A stretch of DNA of 64,000 nt. Source: Sipunculus nudus (Eukaryota; Annelida; Sipuncula; Golfingiida; Sipunculidae). The DNA lies in the NCBI GenBank assembly GCA_026874595.1, contig CM049314.1, forward strand, positions 10,534,729 through 10,598,728, given 5' to 3'. Positions 12,271-24,703 of the stretch are shown piece after piece. Both the position numbers and the translations under genes were made by a program. The notes under the pieces were generated by a model. The model saw only the letters and a program-made list of their open reading frames with translations. It was not told the DNA's origin and ran no database searches. Position 1 is the first letter of the stretch. The number at the start of each line of letters is the position of its first letter.

Positions 12271-13844
12271 AGCTACTTTGTTTTAAGTGAACTGTTGTTA
12301 CAAAGGTGGCCACCAGATGGCACTGTACTTGATTAAGTGGCCTGTAGGTTAATGGATTGCTGTTCAGTCTGTGTCTGGTCAGCTGACAGTGCTGTTACCT
12401 TTGTGAAGGAGGTCTGTGTTTTTATTATTGTCTCAGTTTAAATTTTTTTTCTTGTGTAAATTACTGTTAAGGTTTATAGTTTTACAAGCTTTGTAAGTTG
12501 TCCTAGCTTTTTAGTGGTTATGCAGAGGTAAATTAGTTAGGCTGACTTACCTGTCATGAAAATCAAGATTACATGCTATAGAGAGACCAGGGCTCAGAGA
12601 CCAGATTTTACCAAACATTTTCTCCCATAAACTAAACCATTTTGTTCAAAAGTTATGTATTTTACAGCATAGATTATTTTACCGTAACCAGTATAAACAT
12701 CAATTGAAGTCTAAATGCAGTACAGCTTCACAGTTCATGAAAATTATTAAAAATAGTCAAACTCAGCTAATTAACTTTTTCTGAAGTGTTTCTTTAAGAC
12801 CTTGTAAAATAATACCAGGATCAGTTGGGATCAGTCTGTAAATAAATTCTTATGATTCAGGATCTGACAGAGACTTGAAGAACCTCACTACTTCTGACTA
12901 ACAGCATTGGCTACAATCCTAGGCTTTGTAATACAAAGAAACTGCAGCTGAAATGTCCCTTTTTATCATCTTAACAACACAGTTCACATAGACTGTGTTT
13001 GGATGTGGCATTATTGCGTAACAAAATTGCTTTTGTGCTACGGAGTAATTTCTACCAGGAAGTCAATTTTCTTTTTTTTTTATTTTATTGGCATCTACAG
13101 GACTGACAATTTGGATGTTCTGCCATTAGCAAAATGATTCTGTCCATAGAGTCTATGATACATGAGTTGAAATTAGGCAGACATGTTTAACATCTCTCGG
13201 AACAAAGCCTGGCTACACTGCAGACATACTCTAACCATCTGACCTTTGACCTCAGTATCATGATTATTCATGATGATGCAACTCATTAAATCATATGAAC
13301 TCTGAAACTGCATTTTGAATCTACTTTTACTTCTTTTGTAATTTTAGTAGTATTGTGATTTTACTGTTTTATTAAATGACTTTCATTTATTTGTTTATTT
13401 TTATCAAGTTTAAAGTTTGTAGTTTGAAACACTGTGTACTGTTTATTTATCAAAGAAAGATATCAGTCAATAAGATAAATGAGATGATATAGCCGTGCTG
13501 GTTTTTTTTTAGACTTGCACATCATAGATGGCATGTGAGAAAATATGCTTTGTGATGGAAGTTAACTTGAACGTGCTGTCTCATCTTTTTCAAAATTTTA
13601 TCTGACATGTTTGCCCTGTATATGTGTTTTCATTTAAAACATAAATTTACATAAACAGTAATAAACAATCTTGATATACTGTTACAATCTTGATATACAA
13701 GTTATTAGTTCACGCTATGAGTCTGTGGAGGGCCCATAACATACAGCTTTTTAGCCTTTAAAATGTGACACTGTTTAAAATTTGACACAGTAATGGTGTT
13801 GTTTTGTTGAAATGCAGATGTTCAAGTGGGAATAACAGTGATGC
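12271..13844. other. AT-rich unique DNA, no gene seen
   Basis: No supported coding, RNA or repeat feature; homopolymer T runs near 13070 and 13500. Confidence 0.5.
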
Positions 13845-13982
13845 AGCATTCAAGTCCAGACTTGGACTAAACTCGACCAGACTTGGGACTTGTATGCTTT
13901 ATTTGACTGGAGGGTTCTACAATCAGTCTTGTATCAAACTATAAAGCCTTTATATACATGTGTGAACTACTACTTTAATATT

Positions 13983-14168
13983 ACCAAATATAACTACTAT
14001 AATATAACCAAATATAACTACTATAATATTACCAAATATAACTACTATAATATTACCAAATATAAGTTATAACTACTATAATATTACCAAATATAACTAC
14101 TATAATATTACCAAATATAACTACTATAATATTACCAAATATAACTACTATAATATTACCAAATATAA
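13983..14168 (+). repeat. 24-bp AT-rich minisatellite, eight copies
   Basis: ACCAAATATAACTACTATAA repeats at 13983, 14007, 14031, 14055, 14086, 14110, 14134 and 14158. The one 31-bp step contains a 7-bp duplication (AGTTATA). The array sits between two stretches rich in GACTTG (13850-13895 and 14330-14520). Confidence 0.93.
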
Positions 14169-14331
14169 CTCTTTATTAACTAAGCTTTAGTTCTGCATCA
14201 GGAGCTAATAATTATCATATATACAGTTAGAAAGCATAGTAAACTATCATAAAAATATTCATTATAATCTGATATTAAAATATTAAAATTCTTTAATAAG
14301 AATATTTTTATTGGACTAAGTAGTGGACTTT

Positions 14332-14525
14332 GGGGGGGGGGGGGGTCTAAATGACTTGGACTCAAAGGAGTGGAACTTGGGCTTGAACTTCAAGGACTGG
14401 GAGCTTGATTTAGAGTCGAGTGGACTGGACTTGGATTTGGATGGTGTGGTATTGACTTCATCACTGTTGAAAATTATTCTGTTGAGATGTGCTCTTGACT
14501 TGAATTTGAATGCAGACAAATAAAT
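14332..14525 (+). repeat. Poly-G tract followed by GACTTG-rich degenerate repeat
   Basis: Fourteen G (14332-14345) precede loose repetitions of GACTTGGA and CTTGAACTT. The related phrase AGACTTGGACT lies at about 13858. GCATTCAA near 13853 and TTGAATGC near 14508 are inverted relative to each other, so both could belong to one old inverted element holding the 24-bp array. Confidence 0.5.
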
Positions 14526-14733
14526 TTTACTGTGCATACTTTACTATACCATATATGAAATGTGTTTTCAGCTCTTTTATCTTAGAGGGAAAAAAAAATC
14601 AGGAAAATCTTGTGCTAGGGGTCAAGAAGAAGGAGAATTTTCATATAATAAGAACAGAATGACGCTAGAAATGAATTTCACCTCCGTATAAATGTGATAA
14701 AATTTGTAAAATTTTGGATAGAATTTGAACTCA

Positions 14734-14736
<3 letters not shown>

Positions 14737-14784
<48 letters not shown>
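14737..14784. repeat. (AT)n microsatellite, about 24 repeats
   Basis: Uninterrupted alternating AT over 48 bp. Likely length-polymorphic. Confidence 0.97.
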
Positions 14785-14789
<5 letters not shown>

Positions 14790-15559
14790 CAAATGGATCA
14801 TTTAATTGTTATATCCTAGGAATTGACATATCCTAAGCATGTGAAAAATTTTCACAGACATAAGAAACACTTTACATGCATTTATTAACTAGTAATAACA
14901 GCCGTGACAGTTTGGAGATATCATCAATATACAGTGGTACAGACAAAGCTGGTATTTTCTTTATGACATACAAATAAGATTTATTGCATCACTGTAGCCT
15001 GTTGTGTCTCGTGAAATTTCCCGTCTGTATGGCGCATGACTCACGATTGTTCAGGTTTGTTCTAATTTGCAGTTAATCATTAATTTTGTAAATTATTCAG
15101 GTCATTAAAGGTAAAAAATGATATGCAAGTTGAATGTGGTACTCAGTGATAAGAATTGTACTTATGATTATGCAAAGTGCCATCAGGAACGTTATATTGT
15201 GTTTGAACCTGTCATGTCCATTGTCAAACGTTCAAGTTTGAATCTGGTTTCATATTGGCCAGCTAATGCGGGCTATTCACAACTGGCTGGGTGTCTGTCA
15301 ATGAATGCAGGATATTTTGTTTATTTTTTTTATTTCAAATATAAAATGTGTGTCGACCTGTGATTGTTCAAAAGGAGTGAATATTCCATGCTTTCAGTCA
15401 AAATACATTGGTGTTTTTTACCAAGGTTAAACATTAATCTTTGTCAAAAGAACCGGATGTACTCCCAAGGTCGGACATGTTACTTCAAGGTCAGAGCTAA
15501 ATTTGAATGACAAAATCCTTCAGGCCTGACCTAATTTCCATTAGTGGCGATATTGAGTA
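14785..15559. other. Unique DNA, no gene seen
   Basis: An 81-codon open frame at 15118-15363 has no recognisable domain or splice context, and nothing else is supported. Confidence 0.45.
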
Positions 15560-15960
15560 ATGTTCCGCTTTTGACCGCATCCTACAGTAATCCATTATTT
15601 CACAACATTGGACCCTTAAAAAGGTGTTCTGTCGCACCAGATCAATCAATTTTGGGTGATGTTACATGAAGCGTTGCACCTCGTCTTCATTTGGCACGAT
15701 TTAGACGTGATCAATGCCGACCTTATATATCTATATACGACGCTCTGCCCACATCACGCCTGGAGGAGCTGGTACTGTTTGCCATGTCAGTCAATCCCTG
15801 AGCTTGAAAAACTTTTACCTTATCAATCATGAATGAAATACTTATCATTGTTAGAATGCCCTGCGTTTTACATATAAATCTCACAAAGCACAGCTGCGAC
15901 CAGGAAGTGTGCAAGAACTGAAATAATTGTTTGGCGCTCTGTATGTATTTGAGGCATTAT
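15560..15960. other. Complex unique block, candidate regulatory element
   Basis: Higher-complexity, CG-containing DNA with TGATCAATG, GTCAATCC and TTATCAATCATG, which resemble homeodomain and PBX/MEIS-class binding sites. No open frame with coding character. The regulatory role is inferred from composition alone. Confidence 0.25.
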
Positions 15961-16860
15961 GAGACTCCATTTTGCCCCCGCTTCCAAAACGTGGTGGGAA
16001 ATAAGATAGAAATATATGTCTAGCCTGCTAATGTGCCGTTTGTAATGCTATGTAATCATATTCATTATCAAGTCTGTGTGGTTGGATCCTGCCCAGATAT
16101 AGAATTTTTAATGTAAATGTTTTAAGAATTCTGGATCTGGTCAGCTTTTATAAAGTTTAATGTATTTTAGGTATTTAAGGGTCAAAGGTTAAATACTTCA
16201 ATGTATGACTTACATCCATTGTTAGTGTAGTGTGCTCACTTTTCTAAAATTTTCAATTTAGCTGCAGGTTTACTTGCAAAAAAAATACAGGATTGCACAT
16301 TAAGTTTACACATTTTTCCTTTTTTATGATAAAGTATAGTAGCCTGGTTTGTTCTAAATGATCCCACACTAGTGGCTGGCAAGGGTGAAATTTGATGGGC
16401 TAGCACAGATTTCTCACCTTCAGCCTTCAATTTCCTTTATATATTTCAGAGAAAAGATAAATTCATAAGGCAGTATCTTACCTGCCACTGTTGTATGAAA
16501 GTTTAACATATGGTAGCATAAGGTCACAGTGTAAAAGGCTATGGAGTTGTGACCACAAAGTCTGATTTGCTTCCCATTCAATATGCCGTTCTTCCACAAG
16601 GAGAACACGACCAAGGTCTTAACCACAAAGGTGACTTGGCAAGCCCTTTCACAAGGAATTAAATTGGTAATGATCATGGCAGTTTATGTTGTTGGTGGTT
16701 GCAGATAGGATAGATTCTTAGGTGGGTGTATGTTTGTTAGTGCGTTAGTGGTGATGGGGCTGGGGGTGGGTGATTATTCCAGGTGTAAACAGGCCCATGC
16801 AGTCTTTGAATTCAATGTAATAAGTCTGTCTTATCAGAATATCAGAATATAAATGCTATA
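15961..16860. other. Unique DNA, no gene seen
   Basis: Nothing beyond short open frames without coding signs. Confidence 0.5.
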
Positions 16861-16960
16861 CTGTGGTTGGCTTCATATTCGCGAGGTTAACATTTCGCGA
16901 TTTTAAACTTTTCACGGTTTCGCGAGGGTTCAATTTTCGCGATCTTACCATACAATTTTC
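16861..16960. repeat. TCGCGA-rich dispersed repeat candidate
   Basis: TCGCGA occurs four times in 64 bp (16879, 16895, 16920 and 16937), each preceded by T or TT, in otherwise CG-poor DNA. It resembles a CG-rich dispersed repeat of bivalve genomes, but a second copy is not present here. Confidence 0.4.
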
Positions 16961-17141
16961 TACACAGAGTATATCGATCATTTTATGAATTAATTAAGTA
17001 ATATGTGCACAAAATAAAAAAAAATGCACAGGGACCCTTTGTCGCATAAGAAGAAATCACTGTTTATTGTTGGCAGAAAATTTAATGATTTTTAATGATA
17101 ACCATCTTAGGTTAAAAATAACATGTATAGGATCAATTATT

Positions 17142-18756
17142 GTATCCCCAGACAAAGTCGGGATACTATGGTTTCACGACGGTCACTCCGCCGCCGCAGA
17201 AAAACCTTGTGAGCGGGATAACTAAAAAAATATTTTCACTGATCTTTTTCAAACTTTACATTTGTATAGATATAGGTAAGGGGACGAAGCCTATTTAAAA
17301 TGGGGTCATGACCTATGCTAGGAGAGTGACTTTGACCTTGAATAGGTCCATTTTTGCTGAAAATAACACAAATTCTTAAATATCTCAAGTAAGCTAACAT
17401 GGACTGGTCCAAAAATCAAGGTGACCAAAGATCTTTGATAGCCTTGTGATATACCGGAAACTGGTGGCACCACCTATTATCCTTTTCTTGTTTTTGCGCC
17501 TTTTAATACCCCCATAATTGCCACTTAACAGTACTGTAAGCATTATAAGTCAAAAACTAATGGACAGATTCCTTTCATATTATGCACATGTAGAGAGATG
17601 GGTTATGGGATAAGGTCTATTTACATTTCGGTCATGAACTTTACCATGAGAGTGTCCTTGACCTCTAATGAGTCCATATTTGGTGAAAATCACACACCTC
17701 TTATGATATCTCCAGTGTTGATAGCCATATGGATTTCAAACATGACTTATGTATGGCCCACAACTAAAGTAAGAACCCTATAGGTTCTAGGGTCATGAGG
17801 TCAAAGGTCAAGGTCACTGGACTCGCATCTTAAAAGATACTGTGGATGCATTTTAAGCCATGCATTTTAAGCCAAACTTTCATCCCAGGTCTTCCATCTT
17901 GAATATATAGCTCATTTGCCAATAGTGGATGATCCATATCAATTTTGGGGTCGCAAGGTCAAAGGTCAAGGCCACAGGAGCTATCTGTCAAAAAATTAGT
18001 TTCTGGATGATAATTCCTGCTTTTATTGATGTATTGATTTCAAACTTGACTTATATATGTCCCATTGAAAAAGCAAGACTCCAAATGATTTTGGGGTCAT
18101 GAGGTCAAAGGTCAAGGTCACAGGACACATCTTTAAAAAGATATTGGATGCATTTTCAGCCAAACATTTCATCTCAGACCATTCATCTTGCACATATAGT
18201 TCATCTGCCAATAGAAGAAGACCCCTATCAATTTTGAGGTCACAAGGTCAATGGTGAAGGTCACAGGAGCCATCTGTCCAAAAATTAGTTTCTGGATGAT
18301 AATTACTGCTTTTATTGATGTATTGATTTCAAACTTGACTTGTATATGACCCATTGGAAAAGCAAGACCCGAATTGATTTTGGGGTCATGAAGTCAAAGG
18401 TCAAGGTCACAGGACACATCTTTAAAAAGATTGTGGATGCATTTTCAGCCAAACAATTCATCTCAGATCTTTCATCTTGCATATATATTTCACCTGCCAA
18501 GAGTGGAAAACCCCTATCAATTTTGAGGTCACAAGGTCAAAGGTGAAGGTCACAGGAGCCATCTGTCCAAAAATTAGTTTCTGGATGATAATTCCTGCTT
18601 TTATTGATGTATGGATTTCAAACTTGACTTGTATATGACCCATCAGAAAAGCAAGACCCGCATTGATTTTGGGGTGATGAGGTCAAAGGTCAAGGTCACA
18701 GGACACATCTTTAAAAAGATGTGGATGCATTTTCAGCCAAACATTTCATCTCAGAA
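17142..18756 (+). mobile_element. Family C HINE/pearl-like element, 3' truncated
   Basis: The 5' end GTATCCCCAGAC folds on GTCGGGATAC across an AAA loop (17142-17166, two unpaired bases) and is followed by TATGG. A diverged copy of the same start opens the nested element at 53710. The body holds the palindrome variant GGTGGCACCACC near 17465 and a tandem array of 289-bp units. No 3' hairpin with CTAG is seen, so this copy appears to end inside its array at about 18756. Confidence 0.65.
17720..18756 (+). repeat. 289-bp tandem array with AGGTCA clusters
   Basis: The phrase TTTTATTGATGTATKGATTT starts at 18021, 18310 and 18599 (period 289), with a more diverged unit before it. Each unit looks like a dimer, because AGGTCAAAGGTCAAGGTCAC or a variant recurs about every 143-156 bp, at about 17798, 17954, 18102, 18245, 18391, 18534 and 18680. 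Confidence 0.88.
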
Positions 18757-19149
18757 GTAATATTTTACAGTTTTAATAAGTCAATGTTACAGTTAATTTG
18801 GAATTAACATAGCATATTTTATAATGGTGATAAACAGTTTCTAGGGAATGGAGTACCCTGTTTATATACAGTGATCTCAGCCCTTGTAGAATTAAAAAAC
18901 AGGCTTGTTTAAAATTTTATTAATTCTTGGACCAGAAAGGTGAGATTCATTTTAATTGAAAGCAGCAGCTCATGAATAAGATTCTTGAAAACAAGTAAAG
19001 TTATATCATTAGAAATCGCAGGCACTTCTTGTGGTAGGAAGAGGTGCTTTAATATTCAGTTGAGGACTTAAGAGTTTATAAATGTTGAATGTGGCAATAT
19101 TGTAACTAAAATGAATAACTTAGACATCGGTGATGATGGGGGAATGTGA
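18757..19149. other. AT-rich DNA, nothing supported
   Basis: No repeat or coding signal. Confidence 0.5.
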
Positions 19150-19520
19150 TTCAGTGACAGTGGTGCATCATGGGTAGTTTATATGCAGGGAAGATGAATG
19201 GAGTCTGCGAGTCAGACGGGTTGGATGGAGCATGCTTGCGAGTCATCTGTCGTCTGATGTATGAGTTACAGTTAGCGGGCTGGGAGAAGGCAGGGTTTTC
19301 TACCTGTAATTCCCAAAGCCGGAGCGTTTGATAATGAAATATGCGTAGCCTTGACATAAACTGATCAATAATTTCTCTCTTAAGTCCTGACGTGCAAGTA
19401 TTAGAATTATTGGAAGAAAAATGAACGGATCCACAAAGACAGACGCATCCTCCCTATCATAAATTGACATCGTCTGAAGCTATACCGGCAGCTTTTCGCA
19501 TAATCTTCTCCCTGGTATGA
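19150..19520. other. GC-richer unique block, candidate regulatory element
   Basis: Complex sequence with CTGATCAATAATT and other homeodomain-like sites, bordered by AT-rich DNA. A 68-codon minus-strand frame (19357-19151) has no domain. Function is inferred from composition only. Confidence 0.22.
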
Positions 19521-19994
19521 AATATCATGAATAACAATACAACTTTACCAATTCAGAACCACATTTTTCATATCATAAGCTTTTGCAGCTACTGCGCTCG
19601 CTTTCAGTCTAAGTAACGGTGAAGCAAATTATGTCTGCCACTGCTGTTGGTTATTTGTTGAACAAAGAACAGTCAAGCATTTTATTTCAGCCCTTGATAG
19701 CAATATTTGTGATATAGAATATTAAGTGTAGCTGACTTGTAAGCTAGAATGTTAACTTTATCATTTAAATTACAACCTGATTGAGATGCCAAAGGAATCC
19801 AAAGCATTTGAAGAACTAGAGCCAGCATTTTAATTTCATGCTGAAAATGAGATAAATTTTTATAATCCAATTGGAAATGCAGCCAGAAGACTGTTTTCTT
19901 AGTATATTCTTACTTCAAATATTATAAATATCCATCTTGCTAGCTTATGTGCCCAGGCTGTGTTTGGCCTTTAGCCAGTCACATTGGTTATAAT
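19521..19994. other. Unique DNA, no gene seen
   Basis: Nothing supported beyond short open frames. Confidence 0.45.
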
Positions 19995-19996
19995 TA

Positions 19997-20171
19997 CAGT
20001 GAAAATCTTGTTGTGTCAAAGTCGAAGGGACTCTCGACACATCAGGGGTTCGACACAAGCGAGTTTAATTTCATAATAATTTAACTAGAGTTGTCCAGAG
20101 TTTCGAGTCTGTAACTTTAACATAAGCAGGGTATTCGACTTAAGCCAGTTTGACACAATGAGGTTTCACTG
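19997..20171. mobile_element. 175-bp Tc1/mariner-like MITE
   Basis: CAGTGAAAATCTTGTTGTGT at the left is mirrored by the right end, whose reverse complement is CAGTGAAACCTCATTGTGTC; both continue into CAAA. TA borders both ends (19995-19996 and 20172-20173), the target duplication of the Tc1/mariner/pogo group. CAGTGAAACCTC-type ends are typical of pogo/Tigger-like MITEs. The element is non-coding. Confidence 0.75.
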
Positions 20172-20193
20172 TATATACCCTTATGGCCTACAT

Positions 20194-20225
20194 CAGCTGA
20201 GCATCATGACCCATTGGTCACCTTT
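20194..20225 (+). mobile_element. Solo 3' end of a family B element
   Basis: CAGCTGAGCATCATGACCC plus ATTGGTCA matches the family B 3' end at 43545-43570, but no B body lies upstream. It starts about 20 bp after the MITE. Confidence 0.6.
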
Positions 20226-22129
20226 TCAGATACGTTCCGTATCACTTTATTTGGAAGTTGTAAACACAGGGGATAAAAGGCACACTTTGTACATACACTG
20301 TTCTGAGATAATTATCCAAAAACTCTTATAATTTATACAAAAAGATGGAGCATTCAGAAGAGAGCAGATACCATCCAAGACCAAACAAACATTTATGTTG
20401 ATTTGACAAGGAGTTAACATAAAACAAGTCTCTGGCACTCTATGTCTTTGCTAATTTAGATCTTTACACTACAACTTGGTCTGGGTATGGAGCTCAAATT
20501 GCATGTTGTACACTGTTTACCCAATATAAGGACTTTATGCCACATATGAGAATTTTTCTGAGGGTTAGGGCATGGTCCCAAAAACATGTTATTTCTACCA
20601 AACTCTCACTTCAGACAAATATTCACCGGGATGCTGTCATAGGAGGACTTTGGTGTTGCATCCATATCTCCCCCCCCCCCCCCCCCCCTTATCTAATCCT
20701 GACAGCTTTATTTCTCCAAGTTAGTCGATACCGCTCATGGGGATTTGCCATATTGGTTTCACCCTAAAATTGGGATGTCACTGGTCACATAATAAATTAT
20801 GGTTATACCACTAGTTTTTGTACAAAACATGTAGAGCTTTTCTGAGATCAATTCAGAGTTACAGGGTTATACAGCCATACCCAGCATTATCCCCTCTTCC
20901 TCTTCTCCTGATATAAAAATTCTCTTCTCTGCATCCCAGCAAGCCACTGTGCCATTACATCAATCTCTCTACATAACATCAACCATTATCATCACTGTGT
21001 AAACAACTGTCATTAAGTGAACTTTTGTCAATACTGTCAATAATCAATAATTCTGTATGTCATGGGAACGGGCAAACCTAAGCCTTCAGACTTGTGCTCA
21101 CTCCCTTTGATACTCTGAATTCACTGCATGATCACTGTGTATTTTGTACAATCTTGTATCAATAAAATCTTTCAAACAAAATACAGAGTGGGGTTAATCC
21201 AAATGTTGTTTGTCCAAAATAATTTATCTGTTTCTGAAACTGAGGACCAAATATTCAGATTGTACAACTGAAAATCATTTTGTGTGTATAATGATTCAGT
21301 TAAAATGAGCATAATAGTTACTCTTCCTGACAAATAAGATGCATATTAATGTCCTTTTAGCATGAAAGTGTCCAGTTACCACCACCACCAAAAAAAAATC
21401 TAAATGTATATCTGTCAACTACATGTAATCTGAGATATAGTTTGTTTCTACTGAAAAACAGGTTAATATATTAAGCTATTTCAAAGGCTCTTAATCATAT
21501 GATATTTTTGAGTCAAAAGAATAGTATTTAATCTGAACCCATTCTCTCCTACGTATACAGGATGTTCAGATACAGGTACTTAGCTGTATTTATATATTTG
21601 TTTAATATTTCACTTGACCGCACATGAATGGCAGGTCAGCATCTTTTGGGCAGTATATAGTGGTAAATGAACTGATTCAAACAATACTTGTAAAAATAAG
21701 TGAAAGGAGGTGTTTTTTAAGTGTTCAAAAATGCTGGCCCTACAAATAATTAACTTATTATTTAGATTTGGTCCGACAGATATACTCAATCAGATGGGAT
21801 AATATACAGGATTTTTGTGCCTATAATTGGAAAAAAAAAAATTTATTATTACAATTCTTTGGTATTTTAAACTGCATTTCAGATCAAACTGTCCTACAGA
21901 TAATGTAATACACTTTAAAGACACAGTTTCTATGTAGTGTTCCATATCTATATAAGCGTAATATCCATTCTGACTAGTTTATGCTCTTTAGAAACAATAT
22001 CAGTGGCTTTTATGTTTGTATTTTTGCATCACCAGTATTTTTTTTAATATTTGGAATGAATATCTTTATTTGAACAGAGAGCAGTACCCAGCCGTTTCTG
22101 TAAACTTCTGTGTGATATAATCAAAATTC
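20226..22129. other. AT-rich unique DNA with a 19-C tract
   Basis: Nineteen C lie at 20670-20688. AATAAA-like signals near 21160 have no gene attached. No coding region is supported. Confidence 0.45.
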
Positions 22130-22470
22130 ATTCCATAAGTCTCTCCTATTTCAAGTGGGATAGCATCTCCATACACTCCTGGAGTTTGTTGACCCGCCTG
22201 CATTGCAGGTTAATTAGAAGTCCGCCACTTAATTATAGAAACTTTTATCAACATCAGATGAAGGCATGGCAGAGCTAGCTTCATCTAATATATCACTAGC
22301 GACAACCAATCAGCGAATGGCTTCAAGAGACAAATCAGTTTCACGAAAAAATGTAAACAGCAATACTGGCCAAGGTTACAGTTTCTATGGTGACCTTGAA
22401 TCAGAGTATGGCACCACGCTGCTAACTTTCCCAGATACATTTGTGTTACATAACAGCAACATCTGACAAA
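22130..22470. other. Unique block with homeodomain-like sites
   Basis: Contains TTCAAGTGG (NK2-like), GGTTAATTAG and CTTAATTA within about 90 bp (22150-22240), in complex DNA. A 66-codon frame (22266-22466) starting MAELASSNIS lacks a recognisable domain or splice donor. I favour a regulatory element. Confidence 0.25.
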
Positions 22471-23090
22471 TATCTCACTTTACATCTGTTGGAAGTACAT
22501 CAAATCTTGGGAGAGTTTGTTGAATTAATGTAGGTTACGACATATAGAATTTTTTTCAATCAGTTCTGTCTTGCACGTTTCCTGTTCTTCTCGACCACAG
22601 AAGGCGGGTCGTTAGAGGGTAGGCTCGTTTGGACCAGTGGGGAATTACTTCAACTTGAGGATGTGGTTTTCATATGGGCAGAGGCTCAGTAATGTTTTTT
22701 TTACACCCATACGAACATGAATAGCACAGGGTGCATCTGCACTTTTCATTTCTTTCATTTCTGGCTAACACTCTTTCTAAAGCTTTTCATAGACCAGTTA
22801 TTGTGGCTCCTGTTAGGAATATGAAAGTCATTTAAATTCAAATCCTCTGTGGTTCTTGGACCAGCCAGTAATTGATATGACAGTGACCCCTGCTCTTTGG
22901 TATGTGCCTAATTTTAAACTCAATTTATGGGTAAATTACTTTTAGATTTTCATTTTTTTTACACTTTGAGGAGATGTTGTTGAGGTCTCTGCATCTTCCA
23001 GACAGATTTATTTGGTCGGCATGTAATTTATTATTCTGTGAGATATCAGTTTGTTATTCTTTTCTTAAAGAGAAATATATATACACAACA
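22471..23090. other. Unique DNA, no gene seen
   Basis: Nothing supported. Confidence 0.45.
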
Positions 23091-23154
23091 TTAAACAGAC
23101 AAGAAATATATATATATACATATATATATATATATTTTATTCTTGTCTGTTTAA
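23091..23154. repeat. Long perfect hairpin around an (AT)n core
   Basis: TTAAACAGACAAGAA (23091-23105) and TTCTTGTCTGTTTAA (23140-23154) are exact reverse complements flanking about 34 bp of alternating AT. The whole 64 bp can fold into one stem of about 30 bp. Confidence 0.9.
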
Positions 23155-23346
23155 TACTGTGAGTAAAACTGAAATAAATTGTATTTTCGTCGAATTTAAA
23201 TTTGTTTCATCTTTGATAATATTAATTCAAACCAATCATCTTTTTTTTCTGGATTGATTTTCATAATACATTATTAATTCAATCAAATTTCTTCCCAGAG
23301 CTTAACAGTTATAATGGTTTCATTCAAACCTTTAAAAAGGAATTTT

Positions 23347-23375
23347 GCCAATTATTTTAATTTAAAATAATTGGC
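23347..23375. repeat. 29-bp palindrome, perfect 13-bp arms
   Basis: GCCAATTATTTTA and TAAAATAATTGGC flank a 3-base ATT centre. Each arm contains CCAAT or its complement and an ATTA core. Confidence 0.9.
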
Positions 23376-24510
23376 AGTGTTGTGTATAGAAAAAGGTCAT
23401 ACACAACTTATAGTGCATATATCTAGGCCCAACGTTTGTTGGTTTATCAATAATGTTTGTAAATACCCAGATTGTGTTATCCATAAGTGAAGTTTATCTC
23501 AAAGCCAGATGTTGATAAACTTTATAGAAGAATTAAAGAATTATTAGTAGTTATCACTTTTTTTTTGGGGGGGGGGGATTGGAATGATAGCCATTGAAAT
23601 TTATTTTCTGACAACTTAAACTGCTTGAGTTTTAATGTTGGAAATTGGATATATAATGCTTTTATGATTTACAGATTTTAGTATCACACAGTATGTACAT
23701 CATATTGAAAAAAGCATTTTATGTGAATCAGGTCAGAGCAAGTGTCATAGATTACAGGACATTGAAGCACTATCAAATATTTTTTATCTTAAAAATCATG
23801 AAATGTAGAATATTTATCTTGGACACATCTGAGTAAATATGGACAAACAAACAAGCAAATAACTATAGATAAACTTAACCTCCTTGTGTAAGCTAACAAC
23901 ATGGGAATTTAGAAGGCCTGGCCTCATGTGCATGTCATGCGCAGGTGTTAGTGTACCAGTAAGACAATCTCCTGACAGTCTGATGTTTTGGAGATAAAAG
24001 TAGTAAATCACAGCAATTTACACCTGTCCATGTTATAACAGATACGACTGTATACAGGTGGGAATTATATCAAGGTCAATCTTTAAATATAGTATCATTT
24101 AGATAAGATAAATTCACTTGACACTGAATTGATAGATAATGCAACTAAACTTAAGCATTTGAAAGATATGATTAGTTTTTTTGTCGTCATGAAAAATATC
24201 ATGTCAGAGTATAATAATTATAATCAAAGTTAAGGACAGTGGTCTTTATGCAGCTTATATTTATTTCATAGAAATCAGGAACATTTTAAGTGATAAAAAA
24301 GTTAATTATACAGTCCAGGGTTTGACACTTCTACGTAAATCAGATTAGATTTTCAGAAGGCTCTTCAGGCATTTGCCATGAGGCTATGTGCATTATTTGG
24401 GTTTGGTTGAGGGAATGTGAAACATGAAATATGAATTGTGATAAAGTAACCATATATGGAATTAGTTTGTCTGGGCCCAATGGTTTTTACTCTCTGAAAT
24501 GAAAAAGGGG
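23376..24510. other. AT-rich DNA, no gene seen
   Basis: Includes an 11-G tract at 23567-23577 directly after a T run. No coding signal. Confidence 0.45.
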
Positions 24511-24703
24511 GTACAGTGAAATCTCACTTGATGACCATCCGAATATCAGGACCGCCTTGCTAGACAACCCCCCCCCCCCCCCCCCCCCCCCCCCGGGACT
24601 AATATAATTCATCATATAAACCTCCTGCTAAAATGAGTACCCCACTGACACCACAACCTTTCCTTGGGCTGCAGGTGGTCATGTTAGCGAGATTTTACTG
24701 TAC
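24511..24703. mobile_element. 193-bp Tc1/mariner-like MITE with a 27-C tract
   Basis: GTACAGTGAAATCTCAC at the left and GCGAGATTTTACTGTAC at the right are inverted copies with two mismatches over 17 bp. TA next to CAGT at both ends fits a TA target duplication. A run of 27 C (24568-24594) lies inside. The ends resemble those at 19997-20171, so both likely used the same kind of transposase. Confidence 0.72.
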
